A stretch of DNA of 64,000 nt from Tipula vernalis (lineage: Eukaryota; Arthropoda; Insecta; Diptera; Tipulidae). Positions 12,387 through 23,744 of this stretch are shown piece by piece. A model generated the notes under the pieces. The model did no database searches, was not told the origin of the DNA, and saw only the letters and a list, made by a program, of their open reading frames with translations. A program made the translations under genes and the position numbers. The stretch spans positions 207,560,420 to 207,624,419 of the forward strand of contig OY282560.1 in assembly GCA_958295665.1 (NCBI GenBank). Direction: 5' to 3'. Every line of letters starts with the position of its first letter. Position 1 is the first letter of the stretch.

Positions 12387-13079
12387 TTATAACCCCAATT
12401 TCCGTAGTTTCGAAGCTCGATTTTTAAGCTTGTGATATAATATTCCAGACGGTCTCCGTCCTCCTCTATAACACAGATCCTGAAAAGGGGATTCGAAATA
12501 CAAATTAGTATTTAAATTTATTTTTTAATTTGTTATTATTTACCTTTTTTTCTCCTTTTGGATATTGGTAGAAATTTGGTCAAAATATGTCGGTGAAACT
12601 GGGACTTCGATAATTTCGTCTACAACAGACGAAACAAGTAATTCTCTACTCTTCTCGTCTAATTGTGGTGGTGTGTTCGAATTAAATATCCGTAATATTT
12701 TACTTCCTTTATTGGTCTCAAGAAATTGTCCCAAATTCTGAAATGAAAACAAGAATATGAAATAATAATTTATATCCTTAATATTATTTTGCAAAACTAA
12801 CCAAATCTAATGGCGAAACCACATCACTAGCTCGAGAAGAGGCAGACGGGGACGGAGTTCGGATCCAGTCGGATAAGGAGGAGTTTATTGAGCAGGTACT
12901 TGAACAACTAGTATATAGTTGGATACAAATTGACTGTTGAATATCCATATAAAATATAAATATTGTTGTAGCATTATTAAAAATAAAATTCAAACCAATT
13001 TTACATTTTCTTCACGCCATTGCACAATTCGCAGGCGTAACTTCGACTTAAGGCGTACTTGCTTCAGCTCAGGAAACAT
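12387..13079 (-). CDS. small spliced gene of unknown function inside the ACGGAAAAAA element
   Basis: Four minus-strand exons are proposed: 13005-13079 (25 codons, starting MFPELKQ), 12802-12933 (44 codons), about 12543-12737 (starting NLGQFLETNKG) and 12387-12479 (30 codons plus stop, ending SKLRKLGL). Splice signals: GTAAAA/CAACAG, GTTAGT/TTTTCAG and GTAAAT/CCTTTTCAG. The first three exons join in frame 0. The fourth fits only if the A run before 12543 has changed length by one base (or two); otherwise exon three ends at the stop beside it. Exon three has an acidic DEKSRELL..SVVDEIIE stretch; exon four is basic (ILYHKLKNRASKLRKLGL). The product would be about 165 residues with no signal peptide or membrane segment. 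I do not recognise a named family. A role in the surrounding element is inferred from position only. Confidence 0.55.
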
Positions 13080-13464
13080 CTGCTCTTTGTCATTATGTGA
13101 TATTCAAATAAACGGATAATCGGAAAATTTTATTGAATTCAATTTTAAAGAAAACACAAAATATTTTCACAAGTGTCGCAATAATTAGTTTACCGATACA
13201 TTAATTATGTAAATAACATTTTTTGAACACCATGAAATAAAAACACTTACATTTTCAAATGTTTCCAGAAATCCTTTTTTTCACTTTACACCACAGTTTA
13301 AAAAATCTAAGTTTTTTTACTTAAACAAAAGATAAAGAATATTTTCAAAAAATCACACTTTTAAAATGACAAAACTGTTTTACGTTCTTCACTGTTGAAG
13401 GCTCGCGATAGATTCCTTTTTGGTATACATCTATTATATAATGATAATGTATATACCAATATAA

Positions 13465-14540
13465 CAATTTAACTATTCTTTTCTTGTATCAAGAAAGGCT
13501 TCGTCAGTTGATATACTTTGTTTTCTTGTTATGAGAAATAAGTATATTATGAAATAATTTCTTGTATCAAAAATATTCTCTCAGATTGAGAAATTTTTAT
13601 TCAAATGAGAAATGCGATTTTTAAATAAGATCGTTTGAGAGAAAAAAATGTTTTCTTGTCCTGAGAAACGTAAAATAATAGTTTTCTTGTTAAGAGAATT
13701 TATTAAGAAAAAGTTTCTTCAATTGAAGGTTTTCTCTCAGTTCAAGAGTAATATAGAAAAATTGGTTGTTTCGAAAAGAGAAGAAACTTTTCTTGTTGTA
13801 CCACCTGATTAATTGATCTACTAATCTAAATAATTTGATATGGTACACATAGCATATGTATTTCAAAAGGGCGTGTAATTTATAACCTACATTCAAAATT
13901 GAATAAAGTTCAGAATCAAACTTTATTCTTGTTTATAAATTTATAAGATAGGGAAGTATGATGAAAAATTAAATACAATTAGTGATAAAATAAATTTCAA
14001 TTTTGATATTAAATCTATATACTTATACGTATATTTACATATTAAGAAAATGTTGTATTTTTAAAATGAGAGATTTCCAAAAAATTGGAAAATATATTTT
14101 GAAAAAAGGTTCCATTTCGTTTTAAGAAAAATTCTATCATATCTTTAACATTTCAATAGTTTCTCGAATCAAGAAATTGCTTTTGCGTTCATCAAGAAAA
14201 TTTTTAATTTTTAAAATAACCAATTTCAAAAAAATTGGACAATATAGTTTGAGAAAAGGGTTAATTTTTTGTTGCAAGAAAAATTGGAAACAAAACAATC
14301 ATATTTTTCTCCATTCGTTGATTTTGTTTTTTCAATCAAGAATTTTGAGCAGTTATAGAAGCAAGAAACTAAATGTCATATTACAAGTATGCAACAAATC
14401 TTAACTCAAGAAATTTTTTATAAGTGCAAGAAACACAAATCTTACATTAAGAAAAACTCGAAAGAAATAAGAAAATTAGCTTTTAAACGAAGAAAAAGTA
14501 CATTTACTTTCATTAAAAATCCGTTTTCTTCGTGATGACA
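13465..14540 (+). repeat. right subterminal motif array with a ~149-bp duplication
   Basis: From 13465 to 13800 alternating TTTCTTG and GAGAAA motifs form small inverted pairs. From 14043 to 14540 the plus strand carries mainly CAAGAAA/TAAGAAA, the reverse of the left arm's TTCTTG. Segments starting at about 14043 and 14192 are duplicate units, sharing (A)AGAAAAT, TTTTTAAAAT, AATTTC and AAAAATTGGA. It belongs to the 11602-14560 element. Confidence 0.6.
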
Positions 14541-14689
14541 AGCCTAGTTTTTTCCGTGTATATAGACTCAACGATTATGTTACTAAAGCATGGGCCCAAC
14601 CCCAACTGGATATTCCATACAATATTATTGACTCAACTAGGGCGTGGTATAGTTTTCTCAGAGTACTGTTTGGGCATAATTTCCTAAGA

Positions 14690-16510
14690 TTATAGAATTT
14701 ATGTAATGCACCGAGTACGTTTTTTCCTAGTGTTATTGAGGTGAGACTTCCAATTTAGTTGATTTAGTTGAGCATCGACGGCTAAACCCAAATATCTAAA
14801 CTCGTTGACAAATTCAAGTGTAAAGCACTGAGACAAGCAAATGTTTGTATCACAGGGTGGTATTTCACAGGGTGGTATTTCACAGGGCATTCCGAAAAAT
14901 TTTTGTTATTCTTTTTTTATAGCAAGCCGATGATGATAAAACCATTTACTTAGGTTGCTTAAGTCGTTTTCAAGAAGCAATTTATCAAAGCCAAATCATC
15001 GGCAAAAGCTGTGGCGGGTGTTAATAGATCAATATCAAAGATTGAGTTAAAATAGATCAAAAATAATGAAGGCCACAGAACTGATCCTTGAAGAACTTAT
15101 TCTCATTTAATAGACCTTCGCAGCTAGTTGTTTCACCTATTTTAACGACCTGACGACGATTTTCAATATAACTTATCGATATCGACAAATAAAGCTATGG
15201 GTTTCTGAGAAGAAGTGCAAAAGAGCTTATTCAGTTGTTTTTCCGGCAGTAAACCCAAATTGATTTTTATTTAAAAATTGTTTCTCTAGAAACTTGGAGA
15301 AAGTGCTTAAAAGCGAAATCGGCCTGTAATTACTTGGTTGTAATTCATCACCCTTCTTAAAAATCGAGATCACAACAGCTATTTTCAAATCGTCTAGAAA
15401 TTCACCGCTGTCCAAGATAAGATTATAAAAGTATTTCAGAACATCCACCAAATACCATGAACATTTTTTAACTATAATATTATCAATGCTGTCAAACCCA
15501 TTGGACCCTTTGTTATCCAACTGTTTTATCTCAGATAGGATACCTGAAGAAGATATAGACTCAAAGAAGCAAGACGAACTGTAGTTCCTATCAGCACCAT
15601 ACTATATATACATTAAATTTGGAGATTGAATCTTGTGAAATGTTTTCGAAATAATTACAGAATTCGTCAAAGATCGATTTTAGAGACGTGAGAATGCTAT
15701 TAGAATCGGCGTGATAAATTTGTTGTATCTGCTTTGTTGTGCTTTGAATTATTACTAACCCATTCAATATTCCTTTTGTAATAGTTATTTTTGATCGTTT
15801 TTACATCCGATTTAACATTTACCGAAAGTTTTTTAACATATTTTGCTAATTTAATATTATTTGGATAGGTTTTTAATTCACGAGAAAATGTTTTTACTTT
15901 GGTTAATTTTAAATAGAAGTTTGGGACTCATGACTTGCAAATACTTTCGCTATAAACAGAATTCAAAAATTCAAACTTCAGTAAATTATTTAGTTTATCG
16001 TAACAAATTTTAGAGGGATTAGAATTATTATCAGAAATAGTTGATGGATGCTTAATGGATGAGGAAGCAATATTAACTAGTATCAAATTGTGGTCAGAAA
16101 AGTGGATGGGTAGGTTATAAATATCAAATTTGAATAAAGTATCATTTTTAACAAAAACGTGGTCGTAACATGTCTTCAACCTTGTTGGCCCATTCACAAG
16201 ACTGACAAATCCGTAGGATGCAAGCATTGTTTGGTAATTTTGTAGGATTCACTAATATTTAAAAGGTTGAGGCTAAGATAACAATGTTTTTGTTATTAAG
16301 TGAACCCAGCAACCTTTCCAAATCATCACAAAATGAATTAATGATACCATTATGAAAGCGATATAAGCAAATAAAAGTAAAGTTTCGCTTAGCTAGTTGA
16401 ATGTTTAAAATAAGAAGATCTGCTGATATCCAATTGCATTGTTGATACTTGCTTACAAAATTTTTATTTATGAAAACACCCACGCCACTTAAACTCAGAA
16501 CATTCATTTG
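14690..16510 (-). pseudogene. CR1/Jockey-type non-LTR retrotransposon relic (endonuclease and reverse transcriptase)
   Basis: Read from 16507 downward, this codes for an apurinic-type endonuclease in pieces (SGVGVFINKNF near 16490; a PTRLKTCYDHVFVKN segment near 16150; the SDHNLI motif near 16110). A reverse transcriptase follows, with VISIFKKGD and PSNYRPISLLSTFSKFLEK (15227-15520) and NQFGFTAGKTTE. An intact FADD box lies at about 14997-15008, and a thumb-like FRYLGLAVDAQLNW segment at 14699-14890. The step from FLEK straight to NQFGF shows a loss of roughly 15 residues, and frame changes separate the parts. It is inactive. It sits between the ACGGAAAAAA element and the right hAT-like end, as part of a nested cluster. 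Confidence 0.85.
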
Positions 16511-16776
16511 AATAAATTCAAATTTGCTACATACACGCTTAACGTATCAAAATTTTCTCTTAAGCTACGAATATTTTAAATCAAAACACTGAATGAACCT
16601 AGCCATGATATGCCTGAAAACAAATCAATTTCAATAAATTACAAAGAAAAATTTTAATATGTAATTAGAATAGAAAATATATTAGAAAGTAGAAATTTAA
16701 TTTTATGAATTTAACGAAAAATTATTGTAAGCCAGAAAATGATTTATGTTTAGCCTATTTACAAAAAACTGAATTA

Positions 16777-16845
16777 TTTCGCGGCTCTGGCAACAGTTCC
16801 ACGGCTCTCTAGAATGGTACGGTCCACAGTTTGAGAAGCACGAAA
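16777..16845 (-). mobile_element. hAT-like transposon end (right type)
   Basis: Read from the minus strand: TGCTTCTCAAACTGTGGACC, then AGAGAGCCGTGGAAC and AGAGCCGCG. This is the hAT terminal type also seen at 9441 in the opposite orientation. The last bases have drifted from the expected CAGnG start. The pairing with 9441 is plausible but not proven. Confidence 0.55.
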
Positions 16846-19800
16846 TAACATGACCAGTATACTAAACGCTTTGTGTAACAGTAAGAGGTTTGGGTTGCTA
16901 AAAAAAATTAGCTTGATTACCCTGCGGTGTCTATATAGAGTTAAATTATAATTTTTTGTCTAAAAACATTGAGTTTCAAATTTTTAATGAACTAAATTAA
17001 AATATGTATAGATAACAGAAAATATCATGAGACTAACTAAATCACATACATACACAGTATAAAATATTAATCAATTAAAATCTATTTAATATTTTAATGT
17101 AAATTTATTATATTTCGAAACCGAATCATCAACAATGTGGGTGTTGATGAGATTACGTATACACATTAAATGAATACCAGAATATTCCACCCGCGCGCGT
17201 TTACATTATCATGCTACATACTCAAATCATACCCATTTAGCATAGAAAACATGAAAATTAAGACATTAATTTTACATCAATTAGCGTTTAAAATTGAATA
17301 TTTTGAGTAATACATATAAACATACATGTACATACTTCTAAAATGTTAATGGGTGGTGTATGCTATGTACATACATATGTATATACTATATACATTTCTA
17401 CAACATCTAATATATTAAAATCATTTCATTTTTCTTCAAATTTTCTATGAAAATTTAATTTAATTTTAATTATGTTAATTAGAAAATGTTTTTTTCAGTT
17501 TTTCGATTTTTCATTTCAAATCAATAACTTATATTGACTAAAATACTATTTACTAGGTACTTTCACTTGATTCATTTTTTTTTTTTTTTTTTACATTTTA
17601 TGTTTAAAACACAATTTTTACGTTTCAGTCATCAAACAAAATAAGAAAAATCTAAAATTTATTTATGTAATTAATTTTAAAAGTACATGTATGTGTATTA
17701 GTTTATTCTAATATGTGTAAGGTAGTTATGTCGTGTATCAATATAAAATTTTCGTGAAATGTCAATAGACATCTTACTTTACAGGAATCTTGAAGTATCA
17801 TATACATATATTATAAGAGTCTGTTTAAACTACATAAAATAATGGCTTGGCAAATGATCAAGTTGCAAAGTGTATTTCTATTAAAAGATCACCAAGATGC
17901 GCGCATCCCATAACAGTAAGTAAATGCACTAAAATAAAATTTTAATATTTTGCTAAGTTTTTTATGTGCATTTTGGACATTTAAAAGCAAAAAAAAAACA
18001 AAACGATGAAAACGAAGAAATTAAAGAAGAAAAATATGCGTCAAGAAAAATATATTTTAAGTCAATGAACTTCGGAAGATTCTTTTGAAAGTTTTCTTAT
18101 TTTTGCTTATGTTCATGTCTCGCAAAGTAAACGAAAAAAAAAACAAAAACGTTTTTTTTTGCTTTTCGTATTTTAAGGAGTTTGCAATGCAATTTTATCG
18201 ATTTCATGAAATGAAATATGTTTTTAACCCAATAAGACGGGAGGGATGTACGGTGTCAGAATGTAAAAATTATTTGTATGCATACTAAAACGCGGGTATG
18301 AAGAGATTATATAAAACTGTAATATTCTTGTAAAAAAATGGTGATTGCAATAAACCACCCAAAGTGTATTTTTTTTTTTTTTTTGGTTTTGTTGTTGTGG
18401 TATTTTTGGTTATTCTACTTTGATGAAACTTTCTCAAAAATTACGTGAAACAATCGATTTTATTATTTTGGATCTGGTTTACCGCTACCACGCCTTTATG
18501 CCCATCTGTTTTTGTAACATTTAATTTTTCCTCAAACTATAAGTAAATATACATATATGTACATTGTATGTATGTATGCGTAATGGTTAATTAAGAAACC
18601 AAATTAATTATTTAATTTTATTTTAAGAAATTCGATGACAAATTTAAGATTTTGATAACAAAAACAACATAACAATATAGCGTATGATACACGTGTGAAT
18701 AATACACACGAATTAGTATATAGCGTCATCTATAAGGATATCATTAATCATTTTTAATCTCATCGTGACTCATGTTGTCGAATTTGCGTACATAGTTTTA
18801 AGCGAAATGTAAAGACGAATTGAATAAATTCCTGTGTTTCAATGTAATAATAATTATTTGAAATAATTTTTGTCGTCAACTTGTCTCTCAAATATCTGTA
18901 TGCTTACACACATATGTATATGATATTTTTCTTTCATCTCAAAAGAAGAAATCAAGAAAAGGTATTTTATTACAAAGAAAAAAAAAATTAAGGAATAGAA
19001 TTTGGATTGATGCTGATTGAATTAATAATAATAATAATCTTTGTATACGCAAGTAAAACTGAAAGTCACAATCTCTACAACTTGATTCTAAAACGCCGAG
19101 AGGCAAGTTTCCTTTTATAGTAGGTAAGACGAAATATACATGTACCTCTAAAGTAAATATGTTTACCAATCGATATCATCTAATAATCTCTGTTATGTGT
19201 TTTGTTACATTGTGCTAAATAACACAAAGCATTCGTTCCATATATGTATATTCGTCATGTTGTACAGAATACACCAACAGCCAACATGTTAAAAACTATT
19301 CTAAACAATAATAAAAGAAAATTAAATAAATAAATTTATGTTTCCAATATGTTTCAATATTATTTTTATTGGAGTATTTACATAAAATATAATTAAAATT
19401 GTAACATATATGTGATTGGTATAAACACATATGTATTATATATTGGTTAAACAAATGTGAGGTTACCGCGTCACACATTTTTATTTATTTTTATTTAAGC
19501 AATGAATAACAAAAATATGTAGACAAGGTTCAATGCAATAATTAAACTGCCTACTTACATACCTTCTGACGAAGTACAAGTCTGGTATTTTCTTAAGCAA
19601 AATTTATTGAAGTGTTGGCGTGAAAAACTTTATAATTTGTACCTGTATTTTATTTATTTTATTTATAGTGGTGCAACAGTAATCTAATCAATAGTCTATC
19701 GAATTATCAAATGGACAAATTATGTCGACCAAAATTACGTTACGTCATTTCCCGATAAAATAATAATATATTAGACTTATGTATAAATTAACTATGTATT

Positions 19801-21440
19801 TTATAGTCTCTTTGACAGGTACGCGAAATAGACAAAACAATACACATACACTAATCTTAAATACTTTACTTTGCGCAATTTTCGTATTTAAGAAAATATA
19901 AAATCTCATCTTATGCAAATCACTAATAAATGGTTAGCGTGGGTTTCTTTGTACAAAATTTCAAAGCACAAACAACAACAACAAAAAATGTCATAAAAAA
20001 AAACTACAAAATTAATAACTTTATTTTCAATAGAAAAACGTCCCAACTGGTAACCTCGGAACCCCTTTTTTTGATTCAAATTTTATTTAAAAAAAAACTC
20101 AGATATTCTTTCATCTACACACACACTAATCTTGTTCGGAAGCGATTAATCGTTAAAAAAAATATTTTCTATAAAATAAAAACAAAAAAAAAAAAATTGT
20201 TTGGTTCTCTCCATGGTTCTCATGTGCGCGCCGTATATCTCTTTGAATATGTACTCTTCTTATAATATTTAGTTTACGAAAGAATAAAATTCCAAATTAA
20301 TTACACAAAGACAAGAAAGATATATAAAATAAGACGAACAAAAAAAAAAAATAAAAAAATAAATATACAATCGCGTCTTGAAAGGATTTGAATATAATTT
20401 TAAGATAATCTTCTAATATATCGATAGCTCACAACAACACAAAATTGTAAACTCCCCGAAGAAGAGGTTTATAAATTAAATGCATAGCAAAAAAATAAAA
20501 AAAGGTGACAGATACATTTCTAAGATGTTATCCTTGAAAATGTTGCTTATTCTTAAACATTTTTTTTTGTTTGTTTTAGTTTTTTGGCTCTCTTGGCGCG
20601 TACAAACACTTATATGTGTATTTATACTTATAGCTATGTACAGTGGGATATTGGGATATGTAAACAATGGTGAAGCTAAAACAAATAACAAAATACTTAA
20701 ATTACCTTGGGGAGTTTTTATGTTAGACATATTGGCGAATTTTATTGAATGGTGATTGTTGTATAGTAAGTAAACACAAAATAATCAGGTTGGGTTCATA
20801 AATAAGGTGTCTAATCCAAAAATTGACTAAAATTACATTTAGAGATGAGTATAAACCCAAATGTATTAAATAAAACTAACGAAAATTACCTGATTGAGGT
20901 ATGGTGAATGTTGTAAATTAAAATGAAACTTGGCGTGTTATTTATTTCATATAAAGTTTGGCTATTTTATCGTACCTAATTTTTCGTTTATGTCATTGTA
21001 GAAAAAATGTTGTGTGCACCTTGAGCGAAAAATGTTTCACGCACTCAATTAGTTATTAAACTCGAAAGCTCTTGCAAACAAACAACAAGCTTTTTCACAT
21101 GGCAATTTGCTTCATGTAAAAATATCTAAACTTCACAATCTTCAGAACGTATGTAAGTCTTATAAATTAAAATTAAAAACTCTCAGTCGGGGTCGTTGAA
21201 TGATTGTTCGCAAATACTAATATACTATATTAGAAATTACACGAATTAATTAATTAACATTTAAAATTTAAGTAAAATTAATCTTTTTGTCAAGCCAACA
21301 CGCCATACCGCCACTCCAGTTGATTGTACTTAAAGAGAACTTGAGACTTCACGTAATCACATTGAAATTCCAACCCAAATGACTAAAAATGCTTTTAAGA
21401 ATTAAAATAACCGATTCCGCTGTCTTATCCTTCAATAACT
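16846..21440. other. long AT-rich gene-less stretch
   Basis: No supportable gene. It has T-rich runs (17577-17592, 18368-18384), A-rich tracts (20183-20197, 20341-20352), ATGTATGTATG-type simple repeats (near 18565) and a Drosophila-like CAACAACAAC tract (near 19970). The composition is that of intronic, 3'-untranslated or intergenic fly DNA. The plus frames at 19930-20265 and 20480-20755 are low-complexity and without family resemblance. Confidence 0.5.
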
Positions 21441-21444
21441 AATT

Positions 21445-22093
21445 TTAACCAATTCGAATACGAATCTGTGTGTGACATTCAACAAAATTTCCACCATTAA
21501 AATCTAAAATATCCGCTGAAATTCGTCCCCAAGCACGATTCCTAATTGAGCGGTTAACAAGTGTCTCTCTTTGATTTGAATATCTAAACTGTTTGCTTGT
21601 CAACTTCTCGAAATATACTCCCTGGAGAATTTTCCATACCCACATTTGCTTCATCAACTTTATCATTTTAATTTTCAAACTTGGTGAAACAATCAGTTTA
21701 AGATTTATAATAATGTTTAACTTGTGATCCTTTTAATAAAAATTCATTCTTGCTAACATCAGCCATTTGTATAAAGTTATTTAAATTATGAAATATTATT
21801 CCATCTCTCGGCCAGTAGATGGACAATCAGAAAAGAATGACCTTGAAAGAGTATCAGGAATATTCAAATCCCTTTTGGGAACGTAAACAATCTCCAAATT
21901 ATACTTAAACAGCTTCTTTAACATGCGCTGTAGTCGTGCGGAAACGTCAAGGCATTTCTTTATGATCGAAACAAGAGGTGACAAACACAACCCCAACAAT
22001 TCCTTCTCAATCTGAGCTTATCATTTCTCAGTTAAATTGAGCCTTCTGGATGCATACGCCACAATAGTACAGTCCACTTTTCGATGCATCACT
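21445..22093 (-). pseudogene. Ty3/gypsy pol relic: RNase H and start of integrase
   Basis: Minus strand. At 22021-22093, MHRKVDCTIVAYASRRLN matches the conserved 'IAYASR.LN' part of gypsy RNase H. At 21796-21999 the RNase H end appears as RLQRMLKKLFKYNLEIVYVP followed by DTLSRSFF. At 21445-21678 the segment AWGRISADILDFNGGNF resembles the start of the integrase catalytic core ('..v..Di..f.g..Y'). Stops and frame changes separate the parts. It continues upstream at 23745-24450, beyond a hAT-like insertion at 22102-23737. Confidence 0.8.
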
Positions 22094-22389
22094 GAATAAC
22101 CCAGGGCTGTGGAGTCGGTGTCGGAGGGGGAGCCGCGGTTTATGTTTATTTTCGTACTTGTGGAAGCTATGTGGAATTGACCGACTCTAGCTTCGGATTT
22201 TTGTGGGTTTTTATTCTTATTTTCCTGAATCTGAAATATGTCAAACATGGCTGGCTTTGCAATCGGTGATAAATCAATAGAAGCTTTGAACATCTAGGAT
22301 GCTTTATTGTTAACAGCAAAGGGCATACTAAAATTTATATTTAGACCTTTTCAAACCAATAATGACGCTCTAAATGTATTTTACAAATC

Positions 22390-22725
22390 AATGAAATAAA
22401 ATATTGGGTTGTCAAAGAAGAGATAAATGATTCCGTTGCAAAATAGCCAACGTTTATTCAAAATCTCTCTGCGTATTTATAGAAATTCCACAGTCTAGAG
22501 ATGACTTATTCTTAATCATCCCGCCTCGTATCATCAGATTATTGGCTCTATAAAAAGATATCCCTGGAATAAAATTGGTGCTTCACTTAAATGCAGCTTT
22601 CCCCAATAAACAGCTAATATTGTAGAGAATATACAAATATGGTATCCTTGTTTAGTCCCTGAGTCGTACGGTACCGGCATATTTGATAAATTTTAGGTTC
22701 CTTCGGTAACTCTGATTTTGTACAG
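22390..22725 (-). repeat. possible solo LTR or promoter-bearing fragment
   Basis: On the minus strand, a TATA-like CTATAAATACGCAGAG (22467-22482) is followed within 20 bp by AATAAACG (around 22458) and then by TCTTTGACAACCCA near 22395. This order is like the U3-R region of an LTR. The upstream edge may be TGTACAAAATC near 22720. No matching target duplication was found, and the outer limits are guesses. Confidence 0.35.
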
Positions 22726-22918
22726 AATATTTTTTTGGCGTCGTTTGTCCGTTCAAACTATATGTAAATTAGCAAATCTGCGACTGGGCCCTCCCTGTTC
22801 CATCTTCGCAGTCTTAACTAAGCCATATTATCATCGACTATTGTTCACCTAGCTTAGGTTTATTAAGGTATTCGTTGCGCTAAAATGTAAGTAAGCATTT
22901 CTACAAATTATACAGGCA

Positions 22919-22970
22919 ACAAACAAATGTAGAAGTTGTAGAAGGGAACAAATTTAGAAGTTGTAGAAGG
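22919..22970 (+). repeat. two tandem ~25-bp units
   Basis: ACAAATGTAGAAGTTGTAG and ACAAATTTAGAAGTTGTAG follow each other directly, with a shared AAGG spacer. It is a small tandem duplication inside the hAT-like element. Confidence 0.8.
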
Positions 22971-23184
22971 TATATTAAAAATCATATAATTAAATAAATA
23001 GAATTCTGTCTATTAGTCGGTTTCGTTGAAACTTGCTTCTCGTGTTAATCGAAACACACTTAAAATGGTCTAATAACCGGTAGCATATTAGATATTACAT
23101 GAATTAATTAATATTCAACAAAAAATTAATAAAGTAAAAATTAGCGTACACAGAAATAGAGCTGTGTGAATATTGTGAAGAAGA

Positions 23185-23385
23185 AAAATTGTAAGAGATT
23201 TCATCTGTATTAGTACGATTCGCTAGTACTTAACGCACAGCACATTCTGTATATATAGAATATAAATTGTGGTATAATCAGTCCAGTCGCCGCGGCCTGA
23301 TGAGAAGATTGATTTTTTCATAATCATAAGCTCATCAGTTCGAAACTGAATTGAATTCTCTTGCAATCTTCGGAACATATTAAAA
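23185..23385. mobile_element. partial copy of the hairpin MITE seen at 33406-33721
   Basis: Loop and right arm match the copy at about 33530-33721 almost throughout: GAGA.TT..TCTGTATTAGTA, then ATATATAGAA, then CAGTCCAGTCGCCGC.GCCT and GATTTTTTCATAATCATAAG. The left arm present in the 33-kb copy is missing here. It is non-coding. Two copies in one window imply a dispersed family. Confidence 0.75.
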
Positions 23386-23439
23386 ATCATAGAAGGTATA
23401 TGTCTTGAGAAAATTATCAATAAAAGGATTTTTCAATAA

Positions 23440-23545
23440 AATAAAAAAATAAAATAAAAATACCACTTCCTGGTATCGAACCGACGACCTTTGCAAATTA
23501 ACACCGACATGCTATCGTCCAGTTACTGCCAGCTTGCCAAACAGC
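23440..23545 (-). mobile_element. tRNA-like SINE relic of a second type
   Basis: Read on the minus strand: an A-box-like ATAGCATGTCGGTG, about 30 bases, then GGTCGTCGGTTCGATACC, a good B box in tRNA context. The sequence then passes into TTTTATTTTATTTTTTTATT. The order and spacing fit a tRNA-derived SINE head with a T-rich downstream part. It is distinct from the SINE at 4280. The length of the tRNA-unrelated body is unclear. Confidence 0.5.
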
Positions 23546-23744
23546 AATCATTTTTATTCCACATAAATAACAGCGTTTTACGGAAATGAAAACCCAATTT
23601 GCTTTAAGCATATAGAAAAATAAATATTTGGTGTCGAAGCAGAAGCTGGAGTCGAAGTTGAAGCCGGAGTTGGACCCGGAGCTGGGGCTGGAACCGTAGA
23701 CGGAGTCGAACATTTTGTCTCGAACTCCACACTACTGGAATAAT

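Larger units (their letters stand above)
11602..14560 (-). mobile_element. unfamiliar DNA-transposon-like element with ACGGAAAAAA ends
   Basis: The outer 13 bases match as inverted repeats at 12 positions (TATACGGAAAAAA at 11602; TACACGGAAAAAA read inward from 14560). Further in, both ends share AAACGGATT and a CACGAA motif. Subterminal arms of roughly 0.6-1 kb are packed with TTCTT(G) on the plus strand at the left and CAAGAAA at the right, so the arrays point in opposite directions, as transposase binding arrays do. The arms contain short tandem duplications and a (TA)n tract. The centre holds a compact spliced minus-strand gene. There is no recognisable transposase, and the target duplication cannot be resolved in AT-rich flanks. 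I do not recognise the family. Confidence 0.6.

Noticed and set aside
12194..12427. Plus-strand frame rich in alternating Tyr-Ile
   Set aside because: It is a translation of the (TA)n microsatellite and nothing else.
20476..20730. Apparent membrane-protein frames on both strands
   Set aside because: Hydrophobicity follows from T-rich codons; the two strands are open over the same bases.
19930..20755. Several open frames of 80-110 codons
   Set aside because: Lys/Phe/Asn/Ile-rich translations of A/T tracts, overlapping on both strands, no domain.
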